64,000 nucleotides of DNA from Truepera sp965215315 (GCA_965215315.1 CBDCDB010000008.1:1736001-1800000), one strand, 5' to 3'. Counted from the first letter of the stretch, positions 1 through 8,585 are shown. Notes: generated from the sequence alone by a model not told the origin. Numbers and translations: made by a program.

Positions 1-103
1 GCGCGTCACGGGTTTCGACAATCCCCTGCTGCTGACCGTCGTCTCCAATGAGGCGGACCTGCCTTACCCGAATCTGCTCGTTTACCTTCATCTCTCTGGC
101 TAT
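1..103 (-). CDS. infC: Translation initiation factor IF-3, N-terminal part (runs off the window)
   Basis: The reverse strand encodes the IF-3 N-terminal pattern VNEQIRVRQVRLIGDDG followed by QQQGIVETRDA, and continues past base 1. IF-3 binds the 30S subunit, keeps it apart from 50S and proofreads the start codon. A strong Shine-Dalgarno GGAGGT (116-111) lies seven bases before an ATA codon (103-101). The first in-frame ATG (91-89) is 19 bases from it, too far to be served by it. The likely start is therefore AUA, giving M-A-R-E-M-K-V-N-E. Rare start codons on infC are a known autoregulatory device (AUU in E. coli). An in-frame GTG (112-110) overlaps the Shine-Dalgarno itself and is unlikely. 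A good promoter sits upstream. Family call is firm; the start is inference. Confidence 0.88.
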   Translation of the reverse strand, partial: MAREMKVNEQIRVRQVRLIGDDGQQQGIVETRDA

Positions 104-160
104 AAACGTCACCTCCAAAAGCTTGTGTTCAGGCGCGAAATACGCTCTGCACAGCATGTC

Positions 161-189
161 AGTATAGCAGACCAGGGCGGTTTAAGCAA
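161..189 (-). promoter_or_regulatory. Sigma-70-type promoter of infC
   Basis: Reading the reverse strand, TTGCTT (189-184) is separated by exactly 17 bases from TATACT (166-161). This is the best-formed promoter in the window and points at infC, leaving a leader of about 50 bases before the Shine-Dalgarno. No terminator-like leader was evident. Confidence 0.65.
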
Positions 190-276
190 CGTGCCCGGAG
201 ACGTTAGCGCCGTCTCAGAACGAATTATCGTAGCCGTAAAGCAAATTTCTCGGCTAACTCAGCGTTAGTCTGAGAT

Positions 277-1419
277 GTGCTCATTTTGGCGTCTCTCACG
301 CTTTTACTTTGGCTTGTACTTACTGCAGATTGGCTTTTAGGTCTTGTAAGAACTGATCAACTAGACACTTCGGCTGTCCAAAACACGCTGCCTACATTGT
401 CGGTGGTGATTCCGGCGCTTAACGAGCAAGATGCAGTTGAGACCGGCCTCAGGTCAGTTTTGGCGCAAGACTATCCGGGGCTCGAGGTCATCGCCATCAA
501 CGACCGCTCGACCGACGCCACCGGCGCGATCTTAGACCGGATGCAAGGAGAATACCCACAGCTTCAGGTAGTGCATATCGAGACGCTGCCTGCAGGCTGG
601 CTCGGCAAAAATCACGCGCTTCAGCTGGGGGCGCAAAGAGCGCAGGGGGAGTGGCTGCTCTTTACCGACGCCGACGTACAGTTTAGGCCAGGTGCGCTTT
701 CGGCGGCGGTGAGCTACGCGGCGCGTGAGAACCTCGACCACTTGACCGCTGTTCCTCACATGACGGCTAAGAGTCCCTGGCTTAAATCGTTTGTGGCGGC
801 GCTTATGCTGCTCTTTAGCTTTGGCATTATGCGCGCCTCAGCACCTGCGACAAACGCGTATGTCGGTTTGGGCGCTTTTAATCTGCTCCGGCGCTCCGTT
901 TACAGGGCCGTCGGGGGTCACGCGCCTATCGCGCTTCGCCCAGACGACGATATGATGCTCGGCAAGCTGATTCAACGCGCCGGGTTACGGCAACGGGTGG
1001 TTCTTGCCACCGAGCTGATGCGGGTTGAATGGTACACGAGCGTGCTCGAGGCGGTTCGGGGGCTCAACAAGAACGCGTTTGCCGGTCTTGGGTACTCGCC
1101 TTTATTCGTGCTGCTCGTCACGCTGACGCTCGTCGTAACGCATATCTGGCCGTTTGTTGCAGTTTTTTTAACGGCGGGCTGGACACAGGTCGTTTTCGCG
1201 CTCGCCTTGTTTAATATCTTGTTCGTCTACGCACTGGGCTACCGTCTCACCAAACTTAGCCCGGTGTACGCGGCGCTGCACCCGCTCGGCACAGCGATTT
1301 TGGTTTACGCGACGCTCGAGTCTGCCTTCAAAGCGCTCGCGCAGGGCGGGATAAGGTGGCGCGGGACGTTTTATCCGCTCAAGGAGCTTAAAAAAAATAG
1401 GGTCAAAGACCGTGCTTGA
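277..1419 (+). CDS. Membrane-associated family 2 glycosyltransferase (HpnB/CruC-like)
   Basis: A 380-residue protein with an N-terminal membrane helix (about 2-22), a GT-A domain (about 42-260) and three or four C-terminal membrane helices (about 275-360). Visible motifs are SVVIPALNEQ (nucleotide-sugar binding), FTDADV (DxD metal site) and the acceptor-side RPDDDMMLG. The stretch LPAGWLGKNHAL is typical of hopene-associated and carotenoid-type glycosyltransferases. It probably transfers a sugar from a nucleotide donor to a lipid or carotenoid at the inner membrane; the acceptor cannot be told. The start is GTG at 277. It is divergent from infC and ends five bases before the convergent serine hydrolase. 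Confidence 0.8.
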   Translation: MLILASLTLLLWLVLTADWLLGLVRTDQLDTSAVQNTLPTLSVVIPALNEQDAVETGLRSVLAQDYPGLEVIAINDRSTDATGAILDRMQGEYPQLQVVHIETLPAGWLGKNHALQLGAQRAQGEWLLFTDADVQFRPGALSAAVSYAARENLDHLTAVPHMTAKSPWLKSFVAALMLLFSFGIMRASAPATNAYVGLGAFNLLRRSVYRAVGGHAPIALRPDDDMMLGKLIQRAGLRQRVVLATELMRVEWYTSVLEAVRGLNKNAFAGLGYSPLFVLLVTLTLVVTHIWPFVAVFLTAGWTQVVFALALFNILFVYALGYRLTKLSPVYAALHPLGTAILVYATLESAFKALAQGGIRWRGTFYPLKELKKNRVKDRA

Positions 1420-1424
1420 ACCTT

Positions 1425-2477
1425 CTATTCCTGTTTGGCAAGGCGCTCTAAACCGACCTGTGTCAAAGTCCCGTAAATATCCCCTACGTTTGCCAGCAAG
1501 ACTAAACCTTCTCCAGTTTTGGCGTTAAACCCAAGAAAGGCCGAGTAACCTGCCGACCCACCGTTATGCCACACGATGTCCCCGGTAGTACTTCGTGAAC
1601 GTATCCAGCCAAGCCCCTGCGCAGCGTACTGGCTTACTTTTACTTTGGTTGCTTTTTGTGCCGCGCAGTTGGCCTCAGAAAGTGTTCCAGGCGTTTTACA
1701 CGCATCGATAGAAGCGTTCAAGAATCTCAGTGCGTCGGTGACTGAACCCCTCACAGCCCCAGCTCCAGCGAGCGCGTCCCAGTCCCAGTAACTCGCTGCC
1801 ACCCCGCCCACCATGAGAGGCGGCGCAATATCTTCAGAACTCCAGCCTGTCATGGTCGCACCCTGCATCCCTAAAGGCTTGAAAATACGGTTTTCAACGA
1901 GGATTTTGTAAGGTGTTTTTGTAGCTCTCGCCAAAAGCGTTCCAAGTAGGCCGAAGCCAAAATTAGAGTAGGAATTAAACTGACCAGCGGGCTCGAGCTT
2001 CACCTCTTTAACCGCTTCAAAAAGCATCGTTTCGTCAAATTGGGCGTAGGTTTCATCACGCCAACGAAGCTTGTAAAGGAGGTTTATATTGGGTGGCGAT
2101 AGGGGCAAACCTGCCGTGTGCGTCGCTAAATCCCTAAGCGTTACATCTTGCCATTTTTCGTTTTGTATATCCTTGGGCAGATAAATATTCACACTATCTG
2201 TGGGGCTGACGACCTGTTTTTGGGCAAGTTCAGCGAGTAAGGTTGCCGTAAAAACTTTTGTAATAGAGCTGTATTCAAATAGCGTTGCGTCGGTAAGCTC
2301 AGGATTGCCGATGAACCGCGTTGTTTGGCCTTCAGCGCTGATGTGACCGACGGCGATACCGGCGCGGTCATTGGGCAGAGCAGCTTTTAATTCGGCTTGT
2401 AACTGAGCTAAACCGGCGGCGTTGGCAAAACTGTTGCAAAGCGCGAGCAGCACGAACATTTTTAGATAGACAGACAT
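1425..2477 (-). CDS. Secreted serine hydrolase, beta-lactamase/DD-peptidase family
   Basis: A 350-residue protein of the class C beta-lactamase-related fold (AmpC, DD-peptidase, EstB group). An N-terminal signal peptide (about 1-20, ending ANA) predicts export. The catalytic S-x-x-K is SITK (residues about 71-74), the Y-x-N is YSN (about 170-172) and the third motif is HNGG (about 309-312), in the right order and spacing. This group hydrolyses peptidoglycan peptides, esters or beta-lactams. Sequence alone does not separate a true beta-lactamase from a D-aminopeptidase or esterase. It is monocistronic and convergent with the glycosyltransferase. The Shine-Dalgarno is weak. Confidence 0.82.
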   Translation of the reverse strand: MSVYLKMFVLLALCNSFANAAGLAQLQAELKAALPNDRAGIAVGHISAEGQTTRFIGNPELTDATLFEYSSITKVFTATLLAELAQKQVVSPTDSVNIYLPKDIQNEKWQDVTLRDLATHTAGLPLSPPNINLLYKLRWRDETYAQFDETMLFEAVKEVKLEPAGQFNSYSNFGFGLLGTLLARATKTPYKILVENRIFKPLGMQGATMTGWSSEDIAPPLMVGGVAASYWDWDALAGAGAVRGSVTDALRFLNASIDACKTPGTLSEANCAAQKATKVKVSQYAAQGLGWIRSRSTTGDIVWHNGGSAGYSAFLGFNAKTGEGLVLLANVGDIYGTLTQVGLERLAKQE

Positions 2478-2561
2478 AACTGCAATTTAAGGGCTACATA
2501 GGGTGGTCGTCAATGACTTAAAGCCTTGCTGAAGTTTGCCAAACTGCACTAGAGTAAGCAG

Positions 2562-3356
2562 GTGTCTCTAGCACTCGTAATCCGACTTCTCAGCCTGTTA
2601 CTGGGTTTCGAAAACGCTGCCGTCATCCACGGAAGCCTTCCCAACCGGCTTGCGGGTTTGCCACTTCCAAGAGAAACACAAGTCGTCGTTTCCTACGTTC
2701 GCCGCAGCAGCCCTTTCAGTTTTTCTGCTGGAGTAAGACTCGAGACAACCTTGTCCCCCGATGTTTTTCGCGCGCAGATGGGTTGGGAGAGGAGCGGCTG
2801 GAAACCGGTCAGGCTTCCCATACCCACCATAGAGCCGTTCCCGTTTAAGCCTAACAATTCACCGCCGCCCGAAAAGGGGCTGGCGGGTACGCCATTTTTT
2901 CAAAAAGACGGTATGACGCTGACCCTCAATTCTCCAACCGCCAGACCGGGACGCCCTACTCGAGCTTACTTTCGGGTTGAGAGCGGAGACAGACCGGTAA
3001 AAGGCCTGTTGCCTATCAAAAGAACAGGTGTGGTCGCGTTTCTTCCTTCGCTAACTGTACCTAAAGGTGCTGAAATGGGCGCAATGTCTGCCTTTGAAAG
3101 TAACGAGGCCATAAGCGCAAGCACAGGAGTAACGACGAGTCTTTCTCCTGTCTGACTCGCTGAGCACTTTGCGGCGCAGCTTTCGAAGGCGGGCTGGCAG
3201 GTTACCGAAAAACGGTCTGCTAAGGGATCTGCGTTTATTACCCTCATTTATAGCGGCGACAGTCAAACCTACGACGCGCAGCTTTCGGTGTCTCGTCCAC
3301 AGGGGCAAATGTACAGCGAGGTAGCTTTAGAAGCGGCCCTTCGCCAAGACGAGTAA
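2562..3356 (+). pseudogene. Two-module secreted protein interrupted by an in-frame TGA
   Basis: The open frame from GTG 2562 stops at TGA 3153-3155, but the same frame continues for 66 clearly protein-like codons (LAEHFAAQLSKAGWQVTEK and on) to TAA at 3354-3356. The protein has two related modules. The first holds LPLPRETQVV, a central SAGV.LETTLSP and a GWERSGW end. The second holds LTVPKGAEMG, a central SASTGVTTSLSP and, after the stop, an AAQLSKAGW end. The stop therefore falls inside the second module. A hydrophobic N-terminus suggests export. I do not recognise a named family. It is either a recent nonsense mutation, a base-call error, or much less likely a read-through stop. The next gene, mqnD, starts 35 bases later. 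Confidence 0.6.
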
Positions 3357-3390
3357 CGTTAATCTTTTCGCGCAGCCTTAAACTTAGCTT

Positions 3391-4209
3391 ATGCAACTAG
3401 GTTACTCCCCCTGCCCCAATGACTGTTTTATCTTTTACGGCCTCGCGCACGGCAAAGTCGCGCCGGAACTGGATTTTGAGGTGAGACTCGAGGACGTCGA
3501 AACGCTCAATCAACTTGCTAGAAACGGCACGCTGCCGATGAGTAAAATCAGTTATTACGCGTTTTTTCACCTGACCGAGGAGTACATGATGCTCCGTTCG
3601 GGCGGCGCACTCGGGTTCGGCGTCGGGCCTTTAATCGTCAGCAAAGGGCCGTTAGACACGCTTTCAGGTCGCCGTATTGCGATTCCCGGCGGTTTGACGA
3701 CGGCGAATCTGCTGCTCAAGCTCTCACAACCGGGTGATGTTGAACTGCTTACGTTACGTTACGACCGCATCATGCCCGCCGTCGCTGCCGGTGAGGTTGA
3801 TGCGGGGTTGATTATTCACGAATCGCGTTTTACCTATCCAGAGTATGGGCTGGTCAAACACCTCGATTTGGGCGCGTGGTGGGAGGGTGAAACGGGCTTA
3901 CCGCTGCCTCTAGGCGGCATTATGGCGAAGCGGTTGCTTGGAGAGGCGAAGTTGCGGGAGCTTGACAGCGCGGTTCGGGAGAGCCTCGAGTACGGGTACA
4001 CCCACCGCGCCGAGGCGCAGCCCTACATCGCTGCGCACGCGCAAGAGATGAACGAGCGGGTGATGCAGCAGCACATCGACCTGTACGTCAATAAGCTTTC
4101 GCTAGATGTGGGTGACGTCGGGAGGCGGGCAGTCTCTGAACTTTACGAGCGGGCAAGGGCGGGGGGTCTCGTCCCGGAGGCCTGTCAACCGTTATTCTTG
4201 GCGGAATGA
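3391..4209 (+). CDS. mqnD: 1,4-dihydroxy-6-naphthoate synthase (futalosine menaquinone pathway)
   Basis: A 272-residue protein of the MqnA/MqnD periplasmic-binding-protein-like fold. The start YSPCPNDCFIFYGLAHG, the internal MSKISYYAF and GFGVGPLIVS, and DAGLIIHESRFTY are characteristic of MqnD rather than MqnA. It converts cyclic dehypoxanthine futalosine to 1,4-dihydroxy-6-naphthoate in the cytosol. Together with menG (6139-6900) it indicates menaquinone made by the futalosine route, as in Thermus and Deinococcus. The other mqn genes are not in the window. The start ATG 3391 has no strong Shine-Dalgarno. The downstream membrane protein follows 13 bases after the stop. Confidence 0.93.
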   Translation: MQLGYSPCPNDCFIFYGLAHGKVAPELDFEVRLEDVETLNQLARNGTLPMSKISYYAFFHLTEEYMMLRSGGALGFGVGPLIVSKGPLDTLSGRRIAIPGGLTTANLLLKLSQPGDVELLTLRYDRIMPAVAAGEVDAGLIIHESRFTYPEYGLVKHLDLGAWWEGETGLPLPLGGIMAKRLLGEAKLRELDSAVRESLEYGYTHRAEAQPYIAAHAQEMNERVMQQHIDLYVNKLSLDVGDVGRRAVSELYERARAGGLVPEACQPLFLAE

Positions 4210-4222
4210 CTGGATTTCTAGA

Positions 4223-4777
4223 GTGACTGGGTTTTTACGGCAGCTTTGGGCGGCGGCTTCTGCGCCGGAACGTTTTTTCGGGTGGCTCGAGCCTCAACCG
4301 ATCCGCACGGTACGCGGCGGCGCGGTCGCTTACGGCAGCATCGTTGCGCTGAGCCTCGCGTGTGCCCTTGCACTCAGTCGGCTGACACGTTCGGACGCGC
4401 CGCTGCTTTTTACCATCTTTGCAGTCGTCGGGGCGAGCGCCTTCTTTTTGTATGCCTGGGCCTTCGGCAGCATCTTTGTGCAACGCGCCGGAGCGCTCGA
4501 CCTGCGTACCTGGGAAGTCACGGGCTGGTGCTGGACACCCGCGCTCTTCGGCGCAGTGTCGATGCTGATTCCGCTTTTTCTCTTTCCGCTACCTGCTCTC
4601 GTCGCCGCCCTCGTCGGGGTACTCGCGTGGCATTTTGTGACGCTTCGCGCGGCGCTTCGGGTCTTTTTGGGAAAACGGGCGACGCGCGTTGTGACCATGT
4701 ACGGACTTTACGTTTACGCGTTGCCGGTCGCGCTTTTTGCGCTTGTCGTCTGGTTTAGCGCACAGTTTATCTCTTGA
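4223..4777 (+). CDS. YIP1-family-like integral membrane protein
   Basis: A 184-residue protein with about five predicted membrane helices. It begins TGFLRQLWAAASAPERFFGWL, an amphipathic N-terminus followed by helices typical of bacterial YIP1-domain proteins. The function of this family in bacteria is not established. I place the start at GTG 4223, just after the mqnD stop; the frame is open further upstream, but that stretch overlaps mqnD out of frame. It is probably cotranscribed with mqnD. It faces the flavoprotein gene 4787-5521 convergently. Confidence 0.6.
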   Translation: MTGFLRQLWAAASAPERFFGWLEPQPIRTVRGGAVAYGSIVALSLACALALSRLTRSDAPLLFTIFAVVGASAFFLYAWAFGSIFVQRAGALDLRTWEVTGWCWTPALFGAVSMLIPLFLFPLPALVAALVGVLAWHFVTLRAALRVFLGKRATRVVTMYGLYVYALPVALFALVVWFSAQFIS

Positions 4778-4786
4778 GGTTGGCGT

Positions 4787-5521
4787 TTAGGGTTTTGTCA
4801 CCGAGTTCGTGAGGCTCTCTGCCAGCCTTTGGCCCTGCATCACCGCCGCTTCATAAGACAAGTAACCCGCTGCACAAACGCCCGCAGCGTACAATCCCTT
4901 TAGCCGCTTTAGAGAAAACGTTTCGGCGTCCCATTCGCCGCCCTCAAACTGTCGGCAGGTCACGGTGTAGGGCGGCGCACCGCGGCTTTCGGGAGCCTCG
5001 AGCGTCACATCCCCAAAGGTAAACCCTGATTCCGTAAGGTTGTCGTAGAGGTCGTCATAAGCCATTTCCGAAAGTCGTCCGGCGGTTTCCGTCAAGGTTC
5101 CAACGCGCAGCCGTGCCCGTAAAAAACTACCGACGCAGAGCGCGACGCGTGGGGCGGTGCGGTCTACCCCTTCCCAGGTTGAAACGCCGATGACCTGTCC
5201 GTCTTGAACGCGTAAACCCATGACGCTCGACTGGAGCAGATGCAAGGTGGGTTCGCGCTCGAGCCTCCCCTTCGCCCGTCTACGCAGCGCAAACGTCTCT
5301 ACAGTTTGAGTCTCACTACCGCCGCAAAGCTCCTCAAGGAGCGTCCCGGCAGGCGGCGTCAGTTCCGCCGCTGCCCCGACGAGGTTATAGACCGTATCGA
5401 GGCTGGTGGTTACAAGCAGGACGCTGAAACCGGCACGAGCTGCGCTCAGCGCCGCCTCGCTGCCGGTCAGTCCGGCCCCGACGACAATCAGGTCGTAGTG
5501 AGGAGTATTGGGATTCGGCAG
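4787..5521 (-). CDS. GidA-like FAD/NAD(P)-dependent flavoprotein with no ordinary start codon
   Basis: About 244 residues. The N-terminus reads HYDLIVVGAGLTGSEAAL, then SAARAGFSVLLVTT: a Rossmann dinucleotide site (G-x-G-x-x-G) of the MnmG/GidA-related group. The C-terminus has GLYAAGVCAAGYLSYEA, the usual FAD-contact region. The frame is open only from just after a TGA at 5533-5531, and there is no ATG, GTG or TTG before the Rossmann motif. Candidate starts are CTG 5521-5519 or ATA 5527-5525. The upstream gene stops at 5524, so translation is probably coupled by reinitiation. The first ordinary start would lie near 5245 and would remove the FAD site. The substrate is unknown. Confidence 0.7.
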   Translation of the reverse strand: MPNPNTPHYDLIVVGAGLTGSEAALSAARAGFSVLLVTTSLDTVYNLVGAAAELTPPAGTLLEELCGGSETQTVETFALRRRAKGRLEREPTLHLLQSSVMGLRVQDGQVIGVSTWEGVDRTAPRVALCVGSFLRARLRVGTLTETAGRLSEMAYDDLYDNLTESGFTFGDVTLEAPESRGAPPYTVTCRQFEGGEWDAETFSLKRLKGLYAAGVCAAGYLSYEAAVMQGQRLAESLTNSVTKP

Positions 5522-5523
5522 CG

Positions 5524-6105
5524 CTATTCGTCAAACCCGTCTAGCAGCGGAAACGGTTGCCGCCGTCCGGGGGCGCGCAGGAGCAGGTGGCGTCCGCCGT
5601 CGGTGCGCTGATAGAGTAAAACGCCCTTGGATTGCCCCAACATCTCTGTCGGCCCCGGCGCGTCAACCATGACGCGCAGGTGCAGCGGCAGGCCGGTTTT
5701 AGGGCGACCCAGTTCGTAGCGTTCGCTCTCGCCGATGCGGTAGCCGAAAAACACGTCCGACGGGACGCTGCTGTAAACCACCGTCAACGACTGTGCTTCA
5801 CTCGCCTTGTAGAGTGCTACGGCCTCCCAGATAGTCGCCTGCGCCTCCTCTTCAGAAAGCCACGTCACCTCGGCTGCGCCCAGGTCGCCGTAAAATGCGC
5901 TGGGAAAGTTTTTCGACTGAGCGTAAAAGCCCGCGTCACCGACGACGAGTTTCATCACGGCGTTGCCGTAAGAGGCACCCTGAACGGTGCCCTTGAGGTA
6001 GGCGATGGCGAGGCCGTAACGCTGTTCGTGCAGCGTAGCGAATTCATCCCAATCGGGATTGATAAGTTCTACGTCGGTGTTAACTTCAAAACCGGGTGTG
6101 ATCAA
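5524..6105 (-). CDS. Conserved-looking protein of unknown function
   Basis: A 193-residue soluble protein without signal peptide or membrane helix. It starts at TTG 6105 with a clear AGGAG seven bases upstream. I do not recognise the family. Conserved-looking stretches are GASYGNAVMKLVVGDAGFYAQ, FYGDLGAAEVTWL and VPSDVFFGYRIGESERYELG. The gene lies between menG (33 bases upstream) and the flavoprotein, whose reading begins within a few bases of this stop. A menG-unknown-flavoprotein operon is therefore likely. Confidence 0.7.
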   Translation of the reverse strand: MITPGFEVNTDVELINPDWDEFATLHEQRYGLAIAYLKGTVQGASYGNAVMKLVVGDAGFYAQSKNFPSAFYGDLGAAEVTWLSEEEAQATIWEAVALYKASEAQSLTVVYSSVPSDVFFGYRIGESERYELGRPKTGLPLHLRVMVDAPGPTEMLGQSKGVLLYQRTDGGRHLLLRAPGRRQPFPLLDGFDE

Positions 6106-6138
6106 GGTGTTTCTCCTGAAAGGTTGATGTAAAAATAG

Positions 6139-6900
6139 TTAGGCGGTTTTTTCTCCTGTATGCAGCGCCGATACGCCGAACATTTGGAGCTTGTACTGCA
6201 CGCCGCTGAACCCGGCGTGCGTCATACGTGCGGCGAGCGCGTCTGGAGCGGGAAATTTGAGGACGGAGTCGGGCAGATAGGTATACGCGCTTTTACGGCC
6301 CGAAACGAGGCCGCCAAGCCGCGGCAAAACCTGTAAAAAGTAAAATCTGAAGAGGGTGCCAAATAGACCTTTGGGGGGCGGCGGAAACTCGAGCACCACT
6401 ACCCGCCCCCCCGGTTTCAACACCCGGTAAAACTCCGCTAACCCCTTGTCAATATCGGCAAAGTTGCGAAGGCCGTAGGCAATCGTAAGCGCCCCGAACG
6501 ACGCGTCGGGATAGGGTAGCGCGAGACCGTCGCCCTGCTCGAGCGTTACCTTAAGTTCCTGTTCACGCGCTTTACGGCGACCGATTTGGAGCATCGCTTC
6601 GACAAAATCGACGCCGATAACCTCAGCTCTAGGTCGGTACTTTTTAAGCGCCAGCGCCAGGTCTGCGGTGCCGGTTGCGACATCTAGAACGCGCGTTGCG
6701 CCGCCCGCAAAAGCGGCCCTTACGGCGTCCCTGCGCCAGCCCTTGTCAAGACCAAAACTGAGTACCGTATTGAGCAGGTCGTAACGCCGCGCAATCGACG
6801 AAAACATCGCGTGAACCTGCGCGGCCTTGCCCTCCCCTACCGACTCGTCCGAATAAACATCATGAGCTGAATGCTCCGGCGGCGGCGAAGAAGATTTCAT
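6139..6900 (-). CDS. menG: Demethylmenaquinone methyltransferase (UbiE/MenG family)
   Basis: A 253-residue class I SAM methyltransferase. Motif I is VLDVATGTADLALAL (about residues 70-84), motif II EVIGVDFVEAML, and the UbiE signatures FSSIARRYDLLNTVLSFG and AYGLRNFADIDKGLAEFYRVLKPGG are present. It methylates demethylmenaquinone as the last step of menaquinone synthesis at the membrane. Only menaquinone genes (mqnD) are seen nearby, so menG is preferred to ubiE. It heads a probable operon with the two following reverse-strand genes. Confidence 0.93.
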   Translation of the reverse strand: MKSSSPPPEHSAHDVYSDESVGEGKAAQVHAMFSSIARRYDLLNTVLSFGLDKGWRRDAVRAAFAGGATRVLDVATGTADLALALKKYRPRAEVIGVDFVEAMLQIGRRKAREQELKVTLEQGDGLALPYPDASFGALTIAYGLRNFADIDKGLAEFYRVLKPGGRVVVLEFPPPPKGLFGTLFRFYFLQVLPRLGGLVSGRKSAYTYLPDSVLKFPAPDALAARMTHAGFSGVQYKLQMFGVSALHTGEKTA

Positions 6901-7068
6901 CTCTTCAAATCTAGCACAGCCGCTTCTGTTCGGAATGTGTCGTTAAGATTATATGAGCGTAGCTTAAGAAGAAGGGCCGTGCCCTGCTAAATTTTATGAA
7001 TGGATCCTAAGAATAACCAGCCGCTTGAGCGCAGGCAACGCCAAGCAGTTGCAAGCTTTTGTTGCACT

Positions 7069-7100
7069 GCAAAGCCTCGAGGATTCGCTCGAGGCTTTGT
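7069..7100 (-). terminator. Strong hairpin after the glutaredoxin gene
   Basis: An 11-bp perfect stem (AAAGCCTCGAG 7071-7081 with CTCGAGGCTTT 7088-7098) and a 6-base loop lies just downstream of the glutaredoxin stop. Both arms contain CTCGAG. A long U-tract is missing, so the role as terminator is probable rather than certain. The rest of 6901-7125 shows nothing else I can name. Confidence 0.5.
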
Positions 7101-7125
7101 AACAACGGTAAACTTCTTGCCGCAT

Positions 7126-7425
7126 TTAGTCGAGCAGCTGATGACGTGACAAAAAACTGTCGAGCTTGGCGCGGCTGAAGTTTGATAAACTCGCGGCGTC
7201 ACCGTTGTAAACGAGCGTTGGAACGCTGCGGCGGCCGCCGTTGACCTGCATGACATAGGCTGCGGCGTCCGGGTCTTCTTCGATGTTGACCTCGAGGTAA
7301 GGCACGTCGAGTTTGGTCAGGGCTTTTTTCGTCACCATACAGTCGCCGCACCAGTTCGTCGTGTACATCACAAGCGTGTTGTCTGCTGTAAGGTCAGGCG
7401 TAGTCAGTTCGGGTAAAAAGGACAT
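7126..7425 (-). CDS. Glutaredoxin-like protein (CGDC motif)
   Basis: A 99-residue thioredoxin-fold protein. The active site is TTNWCGDCMVTKKAL (cysteines at about 26 and 29), followed by the cis-proline motif SVPTLV. The size and the W-C-x-x-C context match the small glutaredoxin/mycoredoxin group common in actinobacteria and Deinococcus, which reduces mixed disulfides in the cytosol. The motif here is CGDC rather than the usual CGYC or CPYC. It is monocistronic, with a hairpin after it. The upstream region 7426-7688 is shared divergently with the FAS1 gene. Confidence 0.8.
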   Translation of the reverse strand: MSFLPELTTPDLTADNTLVMYTTNWCGDCMVTKKALTKLDVPYLEVNIEEDPDAAAYVMQVNGGRRSVPTLVYNGDAASLSNFSRAKLDSFLSRHQLLD

Positions 7426-7688
7426 TAGGGTCTCCTAAAAATGAGAATCGGGCGTAGTTGCACCCACTGACTGCAAGGTATCAACCCCTTACAGACCGCT
7501 ATGTAGGCTGCTTGACACGTTCCTAAAGGCCGAGTCCAAATGTAAAAACGATGTAAAAAGGTACGGACGCCTAAGATACTGAAGCGCAGCTTGGCATAAT
7601 GTGAACCGTGCAAGGGTTATACCGTTTGCCGCACACGTTTTTTAGCGCTGTTTAGGTTGTGTCAAGTACAGGTTTAAGGAGGTCAGTG

Positions 7689-8585
7689 ATGACAGTTACG
7701 AGGGTAAGACAAATGACCGGACTATTTTTTGGACTGGTTTTACTGAGTACGCAGTTTGGGACTACAGAGGCCCAGAGCGCGGCTGAGGACGCGACCGTTG
7801 TCGGGGTAGCCGCCGGAATGCCGGACTTCAGCACCTTGGTGGGGGCCATCGAAGCTGCTGGACTCACCGAAACGCTTCAGGGTTCCGGCCCTTTTACGGT
7901 GTTCGCGCCGACGGACGAAGCGTTTGCCAAACTCTCGGACGACGCTTTGAACGCACTTTTGACCGACCCCGAAGCGCTGACGCGGGTGCTGACCTATCAC
8001 GTCGTACCGGGCAGCTTTACCACTTCAGACATCGCCGCAGATATGACGAGTTTTACGACGTTGGAGGGCAGTGAACTCCCGATTACGCAAGCGGGCGTCG
8101 GTGACGCGGCGGTCACGGCGGTTGATATTCTAGCGTCAAACGGGGTAGTTTTTGCCATCGACACGGTGCTGACGCCGCCCGACCAGACGGCTGGAGCAGG
8201 TGACGACAGCGCAGCGAGCGGGGGTACGGGGCTGTACTCGAGCACCGCCGAAGCGAGTGAACGCTACACCCTTGACGAAACCAACGGCAGCGGCGTGTCA
8301 GGGTCGGTGTTGGTGGCAGAATATAGCGCAGACCGAACCGTCGTCAGTATTTCGCTTTCAGGAACGCCTGCGGGCGGAGAGCATCCGGCAACGCTTTACG
8401 TGGGTAGTTGTGGTGCATTTGCTGAAGAGGTGGCAGGGCTCGAGCCCATTTCCGGCGCGACCGGCTTCAGCACGACCGTTTTAGAGGTACCTTTTGCCGA
8501 TGTTGTCAGTAACGACCACGCACTTAATGTCACCGCGTCAGCAGGTGACGACGCCGCTGTAGCGTGCGGTGAAGTCGGGCAATAG
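7689..8585 (+). CDS. Secreted fasciclin (FAS1) domain protein
   Basis: A 298-residue exported protein: signal peptide (about 1-30), one FAS1 domain (about 32-160) with the motifs FTVFAPTDEAFAKL and LTYHVVPGSF, and a C-terminal region of about 120 residues that I do not recognise. FAS1 domains mediate adhesion or act as surface antigens. The start ATG 7689 is chosen because AAGGAGG (7676-7682) sits six bases before it; the frame is open to GTG 7659. It lies beside a sigK/rskA-like pair. In mycobacteria SigK/RskA control the FAS1 proteins MPT70 and MPT83, so membership of the local sigma regulon is a reasonable inference. Confidence 0.85.
   Translation: MTVTRVRQMTGLFFGLVLLSTQFGTTEAQSAAEDATVVGVAAGMPDFSTLVGAIEAAGLTETLQGSGPFTVFAPTDEAFAKLSDDALNALLTDPEALTRVLTYHVVPGSFTTSDIAADMTSFTTLEGSELPITQAGVGDAAVTAVDILASNGVVFAIDTVLTPPDQTAGAGDDSAASGGTGLYSSTAEASERYTLDETNGSGVSGSVLVAEYSADRTVVSISLSGTPAGGEHPATLYVGSCGAFAEEVAGLEPISGATGFSTTVLEVPFADVVSNDHALNVTASAGDDAAVACGEVGQ

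Noticed and set aside
1576..1791. Forward frame opposite the serine hydrolase
   Set aside because: Antisense shadow; the reverse strand carries the full catalytic motif set.
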